DNA of 64,000 nt from Ceratothoa steindachneri. Its lineage: Eukaryota > Arthropoda > Malacostraca > Isopoda > Cymothoidae. The notes under the pieces are model-generated. The model saw only the letters and a program-made list of their open reading frames with translations. It was not told where the DNA came from and ran no database searches. The stretch is from the NCBI GenBank assembly GCA_963969495.1, contig OZ018318.1:172616040-172680039 (forward strand). The letters run 5' to 3'. Below are positions 25,057 through 37,021 of this stretch, in pieces (the first letter of the stretch is position 1; every line of letters starts with the position of its first letter). A program made the translations under genes and the position numbers.

Positions 25057-26400
25057 TTATCCTATCGGCACCTTTGTATAATTAATATTAAAATGGCGCT
25101 CGATGACCAATACTTCACACAGCATGGTTCGGCCGTTCGGTATATTGTGTCTACCCAAGTATGCCACAAAATTGTAATGGTATTCCAATGTACTCGTACT
25201 ACCCTTTTTATTGTAACTGAATAATTTTAATCTTCCCATTATGGCTAAGGCGTCCTGTTGCATGGCTGCATAAATGATGGGAACAGCAGTCCCATCGTTA
25301 TCCTTTATCAAGATAAACTGAGAGATCCGGTTTGGCTTCGATCTAATGGGGGTGGGAAAAGTTTTCCTTACGGGATCGTTAATGGGCGGGTCGCTCACGG
25401 TAACTTGGGGTTTTAATGGTAACTCCGTGGATATTTCGTTCTGGGGGAAGGCTACTGGGGGTAGGGGATACTCATTATCCGCGTCTACCATCTGACTCGG
25501 TTTACCTGGGTATACCGCGTTCCCACTTCCTTCTTTCTTTATCCTCACCCCATTTGGCTAGGTTTTCATCGAAGGTACTTTCCTAGGTCCAGGCCGGGAT
25601 AAAACCGCCTCGACCTCCACCTGATCCTTGCTAGATGCCCTTTCATGTGTGAGCATTCTTTGTTTTTCTTCTCTCTCTTCTCTTTCCGCTTGGGGTATTT
25701 CTCTTTCCATCTGTATTCTTCTTTCTTCTACTTATTTTTTATCTTTATTTTTCTTTTTTCTGCTTCTCTTTCACTGTTTATTTTTCTTTCCTCGGTTTTT
25801 CTTTTCGCATGCGCTAGTTCTCTTTCCCTCTGTATTCTCCTTTCTTCTACTTCTCTTCCTATCTTAATTCTGCTTTCTTCTGCTTCTCTTCCCATCTGTA
25901 TTCTTTTCTTCGTCATCTCTTTTTATCTTTATTTTTATTTCTTCGGCTTCTATTTCTATCTTTATCCTTATTTCTTCTGCTTCTCTTTTTAACTGTATCA
26001 TTATTTCTTTTGTTTTACTTACCCTCGCTATTCTTCTTTTTTTTCTGCTTCTATTTTCCACTGTATTCTTGTTTCTTCTACTTCTCCATCCCTCTGTATT
26101 CTTTCTTCTTCTATTTTTATGTCATTCAGTATTCTCCTTTCTTCTGTATCTCTTTCCATCTGTAGTCTTCTTTCTTCGATTTCTCTTTTCCACTCTCTTC
26201 TTTCTTCGCTTTCTCTTTTCCACTCTATTGTTCTTTCTTCACTTTCTTTTTTCCAATCTCTTCTTCTTTCTTCGGTTTCTATTCACTCCTCTTCCCGGAC
26301 GTAGGCAACCATATCTTTTCCTGCTAGTCCAAGAATTTGGCCTTCTTCGTCAAATTTTTCGAAGGAATCTATTTTGTGTATGTCCGTCAAACTCTCACCG
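25057..26400 (-). pseudogene. Gag-like protein with coiled-coil repeats and an unrecognised C-terminal region
   Basis: The minus-strand frame begins with a DSFEKFDEEGQILGLAGKDM segment near 26370, like the N-terminus of Gypsy gag proteins. A long Arg/Glu-rich array follows with many EER-I-Q-type heptads (about 26280-25640), predicted to be coiled coil. The last part (25548-25057) is open for about 163 codons and is of a different character: Pro-rich (EYPLPPVAFPQNE), then a compact segment with VPIIYAAMQQDALAIMG and EYHYNFVAYLGRHNIPNG. Stops occur at least near 26282, 26020, 25735 and 25557 (a TAG), so the frame is interrupted though mostly in phase. No CCHC knuckle or DTGA-type protease motif is present. 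The function of the last segment is unknown to me. Confidence 0.6.
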
Positions 26401-26681
26401 CTATACGCTCAGGTACTTATATACCATCGAACAAGTAGCGCGCTGCCAACCCCACCCTTATCGCAACACTTTATGCTAATTGGAATACCAATCCACAAAA
26501 AAATAATTAATAACTTTAACAGGCTAATCACCGACATTTAACCACAAATTTATAGACAACTCTTTTATGTTTAACTTTTCCTCAAACGCTAGGCACGCAT
26601 TTACTATTCCTGAAGGGAAAACAAGACAAACAAATATACTGAGTTCTTCCAATACCCATCAAACTTGACACCAAATATTTA

Positions 26682-28047
26682 TGTCGTAATTTTGCAAGAA
26701 CATAGTGATGGTGTACGTACGTATAGGTTTGTTACGTACTTCAAAATTCCTTGATTAAGTTTTCTCTCTAAGAGTGATATATTTTATTATTATAATTATT
26801 ACAATATTTTTAATCTTTAAGGGTTTCTAGTGCCATGCTCAGCGTTTCGAGGATTGAATTAAATACTTGTAAGAAACTAGACTTTTAATTAAAACATGAA
26901 CTAACAATTGAAATCTAACAAACAAACTACACAGTTATGAATTAAACAAGTATAAGTGAGGCTTACTAAATTACACAATTAAATATAGAGTAATGGTTGA
27001 CCCAAAGCTCACTTTAATATTGAACGCTAATTGATCTTCGAAGAGACAGATAATGGGATTTAATTACCTTTAAAGCCTCACACGAGGATGGGGTTTGAGA
27101 CTGACTTGGCCTCAATTTTTATGTAACCTCAATAATGTTGTTTTCGGGGAGGCGCATAGACGTTTTCCGTGCCCTTCCAGATATTGTCTGGTGGGGGATA
27201 GCTTTAAAGCCACATAGGAATTCGGTGCGTGCGACGTTTTACGTTAAGCACGTTGTCTTGGTAAGATGATTTCACCAACGGGCCGGGAAAAGTTTGCTTC
27301 TTCCACTCTTCGAGGTAATCTGGGAATAATTCGCACTAATGAGCGATTAACAAACGAGGGTATCCTTTGACGAAGGGAAGGGCTTGAGGAAGTTTACTTT
27401 GGGGGATTCCTCAATGGCGAGGACTATCTCTGTGTTTTGGGGTACAACAGGATATGTGGTTTCTCTGACGAGAGATAGTTAAGCTTGTCTCCAAAATTAA
27501 GTTAACTTAAAGTTTCAGTGTGACCACCAGGAACTGGGTCAGGATGAGCTTCTTCTGTGTCCCTTTCGTTGGTTTGACGGGAACTTATGCCGGACTTCGC
27601 TGTCTCTATGACTCTCTCGATCTTTCCTGTTCTTCCAAAGTTATCGGCATATATAATAGCACACTTCACTTGGGGAAGGAGAAGGGGGGGATGGCGGAAT
27701 TAAGTCTCCTCCTCTAACCATTTTTCTCAGAGCGTCTTTCTCTTAGCCCCAACGGCACCTTCTGGCATTTGGTTGTCGCTCCTCTAATTTCGCCTATGAG
27801 GTGAAATTAAATATCAACTCTTAGGGAAAATCTTGCCGGTTTAACCATTGTTAGCCTCACCGGGGTAAAAAATCTGATGATTAGTGCATTATGTGTTTTT
27901 GAGGGGCGTTTCTGGTTATTCCTGAGGTGAAGTGAGAGATGTGAGGGAGGGGAGCTAAGTAATAGGGTTACTCCGCCAACAATGCCAGGAAGTTGCGGTT
28001 ACCGAAAAGGGCCTCCGTTTGGAGGGTGTGATATCGATTTCCCTACA
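26682..28047 (-). repeat. 5' LTR of the Gypsy-type element
   Basis: Same length and ends as the LTR at 23223-24588, with differences near the start (first 30 bases), near 27237 and near 27670-27690. A TATA-like box lies near 27645-27660 on the minus strand. Confidence 0.9.
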
Positions 28048-28052
28048 CAGAT

Positions 28053-28492
28053 TTAAGCCCGATCACCAAGCTCCTTTACAACTCCTTACACACCCTCTGC
28101 TTTCTTTTCATTTCGACACTATTATTTTCTTGCATTTTCATATTTGAGTCACGTTTTCCCCATATACTTACCAAACGCTGCTCTTGGTTTGGATTCATTT
28201 CCTGGTAGTGATCGATATATGAAACCAACCTGTTCCAACGTAGGCTAATTTGAGCTTTTGTAAATTAATGGAGTTAACTCTTGGAGTGAAATTTTATGAT
28301 TAATTATTTATGTCCAGGATACTAAAGATAAAGTGATCTTACGTTACTTAGCCAATTTGATTATGATTTATCGACGATACTACTTACCAAATTAAGTATA
28401 TAACTGTTTCATACTACTATTATCTTTGCTACTTTTATTATAATTCTCAATGCTTACTTAAATAAGTTTTACATATACACTATTGGTCAAAT
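28053..28492. other. Unassigned AT-rich stretch
   Basis: Nothing recognised between the LTR element and the next dispersed repeat. Confidence 0.4.
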
Positions 28493-28878
28493 GTCACTAA
28501 CTCTATAATTTAAGAAGGGGATTTTTTTGAGTATTTGAATAATAATTTCATCTTGGCTTGGTTAGGACTTATGTTTTTTATCAAAGTTATTTCTAATAAT
28601 TCTTTTATAATATAAAAAAAAACACAATGGTAAAGTTCAAAAATAAATATAAGTATAGAAATTTTGTGAATTTTTTAAAACCCAAAGAATGACAAATGGT
28701 GAAGTTCAGAAAGTTAATTTTTATATATCTTCTTCGTCTATGACTCTATATTATAGCAACGTGATATTTTTAAAATTATTATAATTGGCGAAGTTCAGAA
28801 AATTTATAAAAATGTAACCATGGCTGCTTTTTTTTAGATTTTAAATTTGAATCTTAGTAGCGAAGCCATTGCCTGGTA
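28493..28878 (-). repeat. (GAT)n-tailed dispersed repeat, copy B
   Basis: Reverse-strand copy running from the ACCAGGCAATGGCTTCGC start (28878) to the GTTAGTGAC end (28493). The GAT tail is reduced to about one unit, and the G-rich part after the start is deleted (GGCTTCGCTACTAAGATT). Confidence 0.8.
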
Positions 28879-29325
28879 ATTTAATGTGAAAGTTGTAAAA
28901 TGGCAAAGGTTACAAGAACTCCTACTTCTCTTGGCTTATCTCTCGATTAGTAGCATAAGAGGGGTAGCGAGTAACAATGTCATTTTTTAGTCATAAACTG
29001 CCTTCTGGAGAAATTCGGAGCAATTACTTTGCAGGATTAAGCAAAATGAAACTTCTTTGCGGAAAATGTTTAATCATAATTACTTAAAGCTCTATCTTTG
29101 AAAGTTGGAGTGAAATTTTTATAATAATTATTAATACTTTGGCGAAGTGCCTCTACCACCCGTGTTAAGAAGAAACAATTCTATTGAACCAAATTAAACT
29201 TCATCTCAAATTCTTTAGGAGATTTCACTCATGTTTATTATTAGCCATTTATCCTGCTCAAGTTGAACTCTCCTTTTAACCCCTTCATAAAATACTAGTC
29301 TGTGGGCTCATGGAAATTACCAAAA
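28879..29325. other. Unassigned AT-rich stretch
   Basis: Nothing recognised. Confidence 0.4.
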
Positions 29326-29353
29326 TGTAGGAGTGTAGAGGAATAAGAGTTTA

Positions 29354-29398
<45 letters not shown>

Positions 29399-30650
29399 GG
29401 CCAAGTAAATAATAACGAAAGACATCTGGGTTTAGCTTTGCCCCTCCGATGGTCTCCGGTAACATAGAAGAACGGGCAAAATGTTAAATTTTACGAGACA
29501 GATTCCTGACCTCAGCTCAAAAGGCAGGCCCTTCCAGGGTGTACTTATTAACAATCCTTTCATAAGTGCAAACTGCCGAACTCGTATTACCCTCGCTCAT
29601 AGCTACAAGACTCCAAGCCCGGGAGACCAACCTGGGGTCTCACCTTGCTAGTCCCCCCTCCACCTCCCCATTACCCCGCGGGAGTAATATGAGTATATAA
29701 CAGGTTGACCCTCGGAAACAAGGCTTTTTGTTCGTTCTAACAGAAGAGACAAGAAAGTCACCGGTTGAGAGAAGATTTTTCGAGTTCGAGAAGAAAACAG
29801 AAAAATCACCGGTAGAAAGTTTTCTGCAAATTAAGGAGAACTTGCAGTCCTTTCACAAAACCAGATTGTATCAAGGAAGCTCGGCACCGTTCGAGCCAAA
29901 AGATCATTGAGTACCAATCTACCTAGTTTGAGGACTCCAAATCTTATTCTATCTGAGTTAGACAAACCCCAACTAGATAGAGAAAAAGAAGACAACGATT
30001 TCATCTCGTCAGGAAGAAACGAGGTCAAGGTCACCCCTTCCCCCTACTGCCTAAAAGTAGAAGGACTTTTCGTTTGAAGTCTCCTCCACCCAACCCGGAT
30101 CCCTCGTGACGTCACCCGTCAAATCTACGGGCAGTTCGACGAACACCATCTATTGAGCAAACAATCAACTACTCGAGCTACGTCCTTCCGGAACAAAAAT
30201 CTCCGAAGATAGTCTAACTAGTCTCGGCTATTTAATCTACATTACCTCATGTAAGTAAAGAATAATCATGTTGTTTATGTACTCGTGCATAATAATTAGT
30301 TTATTGGATGTCTGGCAAAGGACAAAGGTAGTAACTTAAAATTTTTCCACCCCGTAAATTTCTCTCTCGAATTGAGCCTCGAGAGCTTGCCCAGTAATCC
30401 CATTTTCTTTTTTTTAAGTGTATTAGATCTGTATTTTTTTATGTTATTTAGTGAGCGGGTTTATGTTCATTAAAGTCTATTTTTTTAGTAAAAGCACTGT
30501 TTTAATTATCCTCGAACGAGTTTCGAACGAGTTAAAGTGGCAATAATTGATTAAGTCAAGAAAGAAATCCCTTTTATTCATTCCCTAGAATAAAAATAAA
30601 GTTTAGCACTCTTAGAGATCGATCCTCAAGCGATCACCGAGGCAACAAAC
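29326..30650 (+). mobile_element. Solo LTR, same clade as 4777-6916, end approximate
   Basis: Begins TGTAGGAGTGTAGAGGAAT, parallel to the start of the 4777 LTR. A TATA box (GTATATAACAGG near 29693) is followed by a CGTTCTAACAGAAGAG leader. The clade's ATCCTCGAA block lies near 30508 and CACTCTTAGAG near 30607. An (AT)n tract (29355-29395) sits inside it just after the start. No internal region or matching second LTR is present. The 3' boundary and target duplication were not resolved. Confidence 0.55.
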
Positions 30651-30703
30651 AACCTACGCCTCAAGTCAAAGTTTATTTGGTTTATTAAAAATTAATAAAA
30701 CAA

Positions 30704-30705
<2 letters not shown>

Positions 30706-30784
<79 letters not shown>
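30706..30784. repeat. (AT)n microsatellite
   Basis: A pure AT run of about 79 bp just downstream of the solo LTR. Confidence 0.95.
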
Positions 30785-30786
<2 letters not shown>

Positions 30787-33700
30787 CTTGGCTAACCCAC
30801 GACAAGGAGAAATGCATAAAAGAAAGACACTAGAAAAAAGGTGTGTGATAGGTATCACGTTCTCCAAAAGTTCTGGTTGATGTCTTCATTTTTTTAATTA
30901 CTAACCGAAAAGGCATTAACCCATTGGTTTGCAAGATCTGGAGATTTCTAACTTCAAGAAAAAAATACGGTTGTTAGAGAGTTGTTAGAGAGTTATATCT
31001 GCGAGTTTAAACTTGGGATCAATGAAAGACAAGCAGCCCGCAAGTGACAAGCAGAGTCAGGTCAAGATAGAATTTGTAAGTACCATAGTCAAAATGGCAA
31101 TAATGGGGTTTTAAAGGAAAATAAAAGAAGGCAATATTAAAGAGAAACTGGCTTAAGGGATAAATAACAGGCAATTGCTGGCAGGAAAGATTGGTAACAT
31201 AATTTTTTTAAGGTTGATTCGACAAGATATGAATGACTAATAGAATAAGTTGGAAAATTTTAATGTCCTTCATTTTAAAAAAATTTTGTCACAAAAACTA
31301 AAGACATTAATTCCTAAGTCAGAGAAAGTTACTTTTGGTAAACAGAAGATGAGATTTTATCTTCCGATTTATTAATTAAAATGTTGAGAAAAGTGGAGGG
31401 GAGATTATGGATTTTATAACTATTCAACTGTGTAATTAATCTTTAGATGAACAACATTAATAACTTTGAGGAATTTGTAGGACGGTTGAGGAATATAAAA
31501 AATTACGAATGAGTCAGTACCAAAATAAGATGAAAAGAAGGTCTAATAATGGCCGGGGAAACCTTTGAAATTTTCCTCCGCAAATTGTGCAGCTTAAATT
31601 AAGCCTCACTATGAAAAGCCCTTTTCAGCACAAACACTTATAAAAAGGTGCTCCTTAGCATACTCGTGCCAACATCTCGTTAAATATAAAGGTGTGAGCT
31701 GCCAATGAGCTCATTTGTTATATTCTCTCTTAATGTTTCGCTCAAAATATTGTGTTGACGCAGATCGAATTCCTTCTCTTCTCGCGACCAAATTTTAGAA
31801 AATTTATTTAGAAAGGAAAAAACTTATGGAGACTTGGTCTCGCTAAAGGAAGTTTCATTATTGGTCCCCAAAGAACGGTAAAAAGGTAGTTTATTTTTTT
31901 CAGAGTTTGTAAATATTAAATTCGAAGTTTAAATTTTTCCCCTTTATATTGTCGCGTTTCTTTGATGCAATGGACGAAAGAAAAAGATTAAAGGAGAAAA
32001 CAGCTTTATTTTTTATTTCGAGATTTAGATACAGACGACTGAAAAGTACGAGTGCAGAATATTAAAAAAAAACTATAAGAAATTGAAATTGTGAATAAAA
32101 ATTGGTAGTGATGGGACCACTTCTCTTAAGAGTTTTTAATATTATTTCATCGATTTTTCCTCATCCTTCTAATATTACGATTATAATTCCTCTTTCATTT
32201 ATTTTTCTTATTTTTGTTACGCCCGAAAGAAAGTCAGGCCTAGACTATATTATCTCTAGTGTTTGTTCGCTTGTTTCTCTGTTTGGTGGTGTACAAGATT
32301 AATCAAAATGATATTGAAGGAATTTGAAAGAATTATGCGGATGGGTGTACCTTGGGCCACATAAGAGATAAATAAGTATATTCGGAGCCGGATCTACATC
32401 ATAGTGCGTATTCTGGATCACTAATTCCCGCTCTTTACAAATTATTTTTCGACATTTGCTGAATTATGCGCTCTCTGACTGCCATTTATCCTAATTATTA
32501 TTATATTGGTTAATAAAAATTCATTTTATCTCATATGGATTCATCGCAAATTTTCAAAAGCCATTTTCAGGTAGATAAATTTCAGTCCAGTTTAGCATAA
32601 AATGTCAAATTTCTTTTCCACAATTACACAAGTTTTCAGTTCAATTGTAAGATTTCTTCGAGAAAATCCCTTGATATTCGTAATTATAACTGAGTAAAAT
32701 TTACTGATTACATTAAATAAGGATAGACATTGAGCCAAATAATTTCCTTAATGACAAGCTCAAAACTTTGTCCTTTCTCGGTGCTCTGCAACAGAGTCTT
32801 CTTTGTTCAAGATCTATCAGTAATTAATCTGAAAGCATTCCTTCATTCTACACACTCATCCACGCCATGTAAGTTATTTTCTTGATTCGCTTGGCGGAAC
32901 ATCTGCCCTCAAGCGACGCAGTGTCTAGTTTTGGCAGCTAAATTGAGGCTTATACGAGATATTCTGGTTTCAGTCTTAATAAAACCAAATATTTAGAATA
33001 TTTTAGTTCTGTTTGAACAACTTTAAACTAAAATTAAGATTAAAAAATCAAGAACTAATTAGATAAAGAACTAAAACATATTTGATATCTAAGATCTGAC
33101 CGAGTAGCAGAAGGATCCGCGAGATCGATGCTTATTCATCCATGACGGTCCTTATCCCCCCCGCTCGAGAGGGGAAAAACGAAATGAATTTCCCGGTCAC
33201 TGTCCCCTCTAATATATCGTTTTAGGAATTCAGTGCATTTATAACGTAGGTTTGTACCTAATTCTGATGATAATTCAGCTAAGCACAGGGGTACTTACTA
33301 AAGTTCTAACGAAGGTGACTGCATTAGTTGTCATGAGAGAATGGCAAATTTAATAAAGAAATTTGTTTACTTTCTTCTTTTTTTCTGAAGTATTTTATTT
33401 TTATTTCATTATGCAAATATTTATTTACATCCATCCACAATAAGGCCCATCCGAAAAAAATTGCTGTTTTTAAGTTAAGTACTTAAGATTAGTTAAAAGT
33501 ACAATTTCCATGTCTTTATCAGGTGCCTTAGAAAGCTGGTTCGTCTTTTTAACCTAATTAAATAAAAGAAAAAGTTCAAACCACTCCTGATTTCTCACGA
33601 GTGATTAAATGGTAGTTCAGGATATTATCTAATGCTTCAGTGAAAGTAATTTATTGTGATTTATCATCATTAATTGAATTGTAATTCATGATGATTCCTC

Positions 33701-34369
33701 GGATCTACTTGTAAGATTCTATCGATGCCCTCATTATTTCTTCCCCGTATTTGATTCAGAAAGCTTTGGAATATTGCAATCTGAGGACGTAGGGAAGGCT
33801 CTAGTAGGACTATGCCGCCCTATATATCGTTTTGTCTATCTTCTTCCTATTATCATTTTTTTTCATTATGGAAATATCACTGTTGTATTACACAATTTAC
33901 TCTTTCTTAAATATTGGTTATGACCTCTCGCCTGTTAAGATACATTGCTTATAGTTAATTGCCGGATGGAGTACTACTTTGGGTCAAGTTTTGGCTGTCG
34001 TGAATTGACTTTATGTCTCTGATATATCCCTTAACCGCAGGTCAACGCTGATATAGGCATTAGCTAGCGAGAAGTTATTACAATCACCGCCTTTCTCAAA
34101 TGACCCAACAGCACTTAATTCTGTGTCCTTTAACTAGAGGAAACTTTAATAACTTGCAAAAGAGTCGTTTATTGAAACCTTTATAATAATAACAATAATA
34201 AATGGCAGAAAATTTATTTTATGTTTTAAATAATTGATGTATGTTTAAAGGTGGAATGAGACGATGCAAAACGCAACCAAGATGAATCTGTGGCATCTAT
34301 TTTAATGCCATGAGAAGCAGCTCCCGAGGGAAGTTCATGCAAGTTGTAGGGGCGATATTGGGCATACAA

Positions 34370-34418
<49 letters not shown>

Positions 34419-35033
34419 TCTATTTAAAAGAAAGCGCCATTAAATATAAATTTTGTTATTTCTTACAATATACTTGATTTTCTTTTGAACTTGAAATTTT
34501 AAAAGATTTTAAATTTCATTTCAAGAAAATGAACTCCCACCTTTATACACGACCGTATTTCAAGCTTTGGACTGAGTGTTCGGGTGTAAGGTGGCACTGA
34601 TATTCAAGTTACGATGGCGAGCAATAATTACCAAATGAGGCCACATCACCCTCCGAAAAGAGTGTTAGGTGCAGCATTGCACATGACATCTGGAAAATCT
34701 CGTGCCTTTCTGGCCCCATCTCCTGGACTTGCATGCCATCCTGGCCTTGAGGCCCCCATGAAGGTCTGTGGCTCCAAATCACCCCTTCCTATAGCGTCAC
34801 CTCATTCTTTACAGACACACTTTATACGGAATATTTTCCTCGTTGGTTCCTTCATTAAATTATACACACCGTCCTTTGGATTCTATACTTCTATTAATAA
34901 GCGATTAAAATTAGGTGAAATATCAACAAGAATTTGCGGATAAAAATTCCTTTCCTCGGTCCTAATTTTTACACCCCATTGCACTGATTTGCCCTGGCAA
35001 CATTAAATCATTCTATAGTAGACAAATATATAC
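30785..35033. other. Unassigned AT-rich DNA
   Basis: No recognisable gene in 4.2 kb. It contains an (AT)n tract (34373-34417). A 109-codon open frame at 34614-34943 begins in locally GC-richer sequence but resembles nothing I know and has no supporting context. Confidence 0.45.
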
Positions 35034-35622
35034 AGTAGAATGCGACTGGCCTCAGTATAGAATGAGACTTGCCTAGTATAGAATGAGACTGGCCTAGTAT
35101 AGAATGAGACTGGACTAGTATAGAATGCGACTATCCTCAGTATAGAATGAGACTGGCCTAGTATAGAATGAGACTGGCCTAGTATAGAATGAGACTGGAC
35201 TAGTATAGAATGCGACTGGCCTCAGTATAGAATGAGACTAGCCTAGTATAGAATTAGACTAGCCTAGTATAGAATGAGACTGGCCTAGTATAGAATGAGA
35301 CTGGACTAGTATAGAATGGGAATGGACTAATATAAAATGAGACTGGCCTAGTATAGAATGAGACTGGACTAGTATAGAATGAGACTGGCATAGTATAGAA
35401 TGAGACTGGAATAGTATAGAATGGGACTGGACTAATATAGAAGGAGACTGGCCTAGTATAGAATGAGACTGACCTAGTATAGAATGAGACTGGACTAGTA
35501 TAGAATGGGACTGGACTAGTATAGAATGATACTGGCCTAGTATAGAATGAGACTGGCCGGGTATAGAATGAGACTGGACTAGTATAGAAAGGGACTGGAC
35601 TAGTATAGAATGCGACTGGCCT
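35034..35622 (+). repeat. 21-bp minisatellite, about 28 units
   Basis: Tandem copies of AGTATAGAATGAGACTGGCCT with variants at the end of the unit (GGCCT, GGACT) and at position 12 (GCGAC). Units carrying CCTCAG occur at 35050, 35135 and 35220, an 85-bp spacing that implies a four-unit higher-order repeat on the left side. It has no spacers and is not a CRISPR array. Confidence 0.95.
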
Positions 35623-36466
35623 TTGAGTGGACTATGTAGTCTTTGCTGGCTCCCTGTAACTATGTAATTATAATAATTACGTGACTCGTACCAGATAAAA
35701 CAACTCCTATTTTATCTCTCTCTCTTTTTCTCTCAGGAAAAATCCTGTTGCTCCATTCGGCACATAAAATCACATCTCACTTCATTTTAAGGGATTTTTT
35801 TGCCTAGTGGAAGTCGTGGTTGTAAAAGTAGTATTAATATTTGAGTCAGGATATAACAGCTTACTTGAAAGGAACTAATCTATTTGTTGTAGTTTTGTGA
35901 CGAGTTTTAATGAGGAATTTAATTCTAAGAGAGGACTCACCCCCCAAAATCAGCTTTTATTTGGTCGAGAGAAAACTTTCTTTGCCGTGCGATAATTTAC
36001 TTAGATCTCTTCAGCCAAATAACGCTGGGGAAGAAGCTCTTCCATATTTCACTGGATTTGCCTAATTTCTAAGATATTTGGATGGATAAAATTGCAAATA
36101 ATCCCACTTTATGAGATCGCTCAATAGAAAAAATGTTCGCAAAGACAGGTATCCAATTTTGTAAATTTATCTGCCGTTTTGAATATCTTTCCTCTGACTG
36201 ATTAAGAGAAATGACCTAGGCATTTCCAATTTCGAATATATCTCTATAAGATAGATATTATTTTCGTTTGAATGGTCTCCTGCCCGTAGAAAGAGGACCC
36301 TTCCTTGGTTATGTTTTATAACTGTTATGAGAAATGAAGGGGGTAAAGTATACACAGCAGAAGGAAATATGAGAGATGGGAAAGTTTCGAAGGCGTTAGA
36401 GAAAAGGCAGGGACATGACCAAAAATGACTCTTAGGCTTCCCAGGGGATAAGACTCCCTATATAGG
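35623..36466. other. Unassigned
   Basis: No recognised gene or repeat. Confidence 0.4.
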
Positions 36467-37021
36467 TCATGACGAGGAGTCTTCCGGCGTGGCTAAATTT
36501 GGATATTCTGTGAAGGTTCGGGAGACCGATTCCGCAATGTTAAGCCTGGTAAGAATGCATTGGAAATGGAGAACGAGCGAACGGAAAAGTCGTGAGAGGG
36601 CAAAGCACGACTCATCGGAGTTGCGAAGAATCTCTGGTAAGAGCTTGCCCCGGCTACTGTTGCAGAACGCAGGAAGGTTGTCCGAGAAGATTCTTGCGCC
36701 AGGAAGCAGGGCGAAGAGGAGGAAAAGGGACCAGGGACTCAATCAGGAAGATATTGGAAGCTGAAGGTTGCTTGTAGTAAGGGGTAGAGAATCGACCGGG
36801 ATACCGATGCCGAGATCGGAGGGAGAGGGGCCGCAGTACTCCACTAGGTGCAATGCCTTGGGACGCTTCTTCGAAACCGCCTTGTTGAAATGTGGGGGAG
36901 AAGTGGACGGAGTTCGTTGACCTAAGGAAAATCCTCTGGAGGAGGTATAACTGAACCCAGAAAAATGGAAGACGAACAACTGGAGCAATATAAGTTGAGG
37001 AGACCCCGGAAGCGGAACCAA
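36467..37021 (-). other. GC-richer island with a long minus frame broken once
   Basis: This stretch is visibly richer in G and C than its flanks. The minus strand has one frame open from 37021 to 36467 (about 185 codons) except for a single TGA at about 36743. The translation is Ser/Pro/Leu-rich with no family I recognise. The plus strand also has a 91-codon frame at 36489-36764. It could be a decayed gene exon, a fragment of an element, or chance in GC-richer DNA. Confidence 0.25.

Larger units (their letters stand above)
23223..28047 (-). mobile_element. Complete Gypsy-type LTR retrotransposon, gag-like only (non-autonomous)
   Basis: Two LTRs of 1366 bp each, with TGT...ACA ends, are flanked by a perfect 5-bp duplication CAGAT (23218-23222 and 28048-28052). 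Orientation is minus. A polypurine tract AAAGGAAGGAA sits directly before the 3' LTR (plus-strand 24589-24599). A primer-site-like TTTGGTGTCAAG follows the 5' LTR (about 26662-26676), similar to the TGGTGTCA seen after many Gypsy LTRs. The internal region is only 2.09 kb and contains a gag-like frame but no protease, RT, RNase H or integrase that I can find. It probably depends on enzymes supplied by a relative. The LTRs differ at several blocks, so the insertion is not very recent. Confidence 0.9.

Noticed and set aside
25628..26479. Several plus-strand frames rich in Leu/Phe/Ser
   Set aside because: They are the antisense of the Arg/Glu-rich gag-like coding strand of the LTR element.
34614..34943. 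109-codon frame as a possible gene
   Set aside because: No recognisable domain, no splice or promoter context, and its composition changes abruptly halfway.
35034..35622. Regular repeats suggesting a CRISPR array
   Set aside because: The units are contiguous with no unique spacers, and the setting is eukaryotic.
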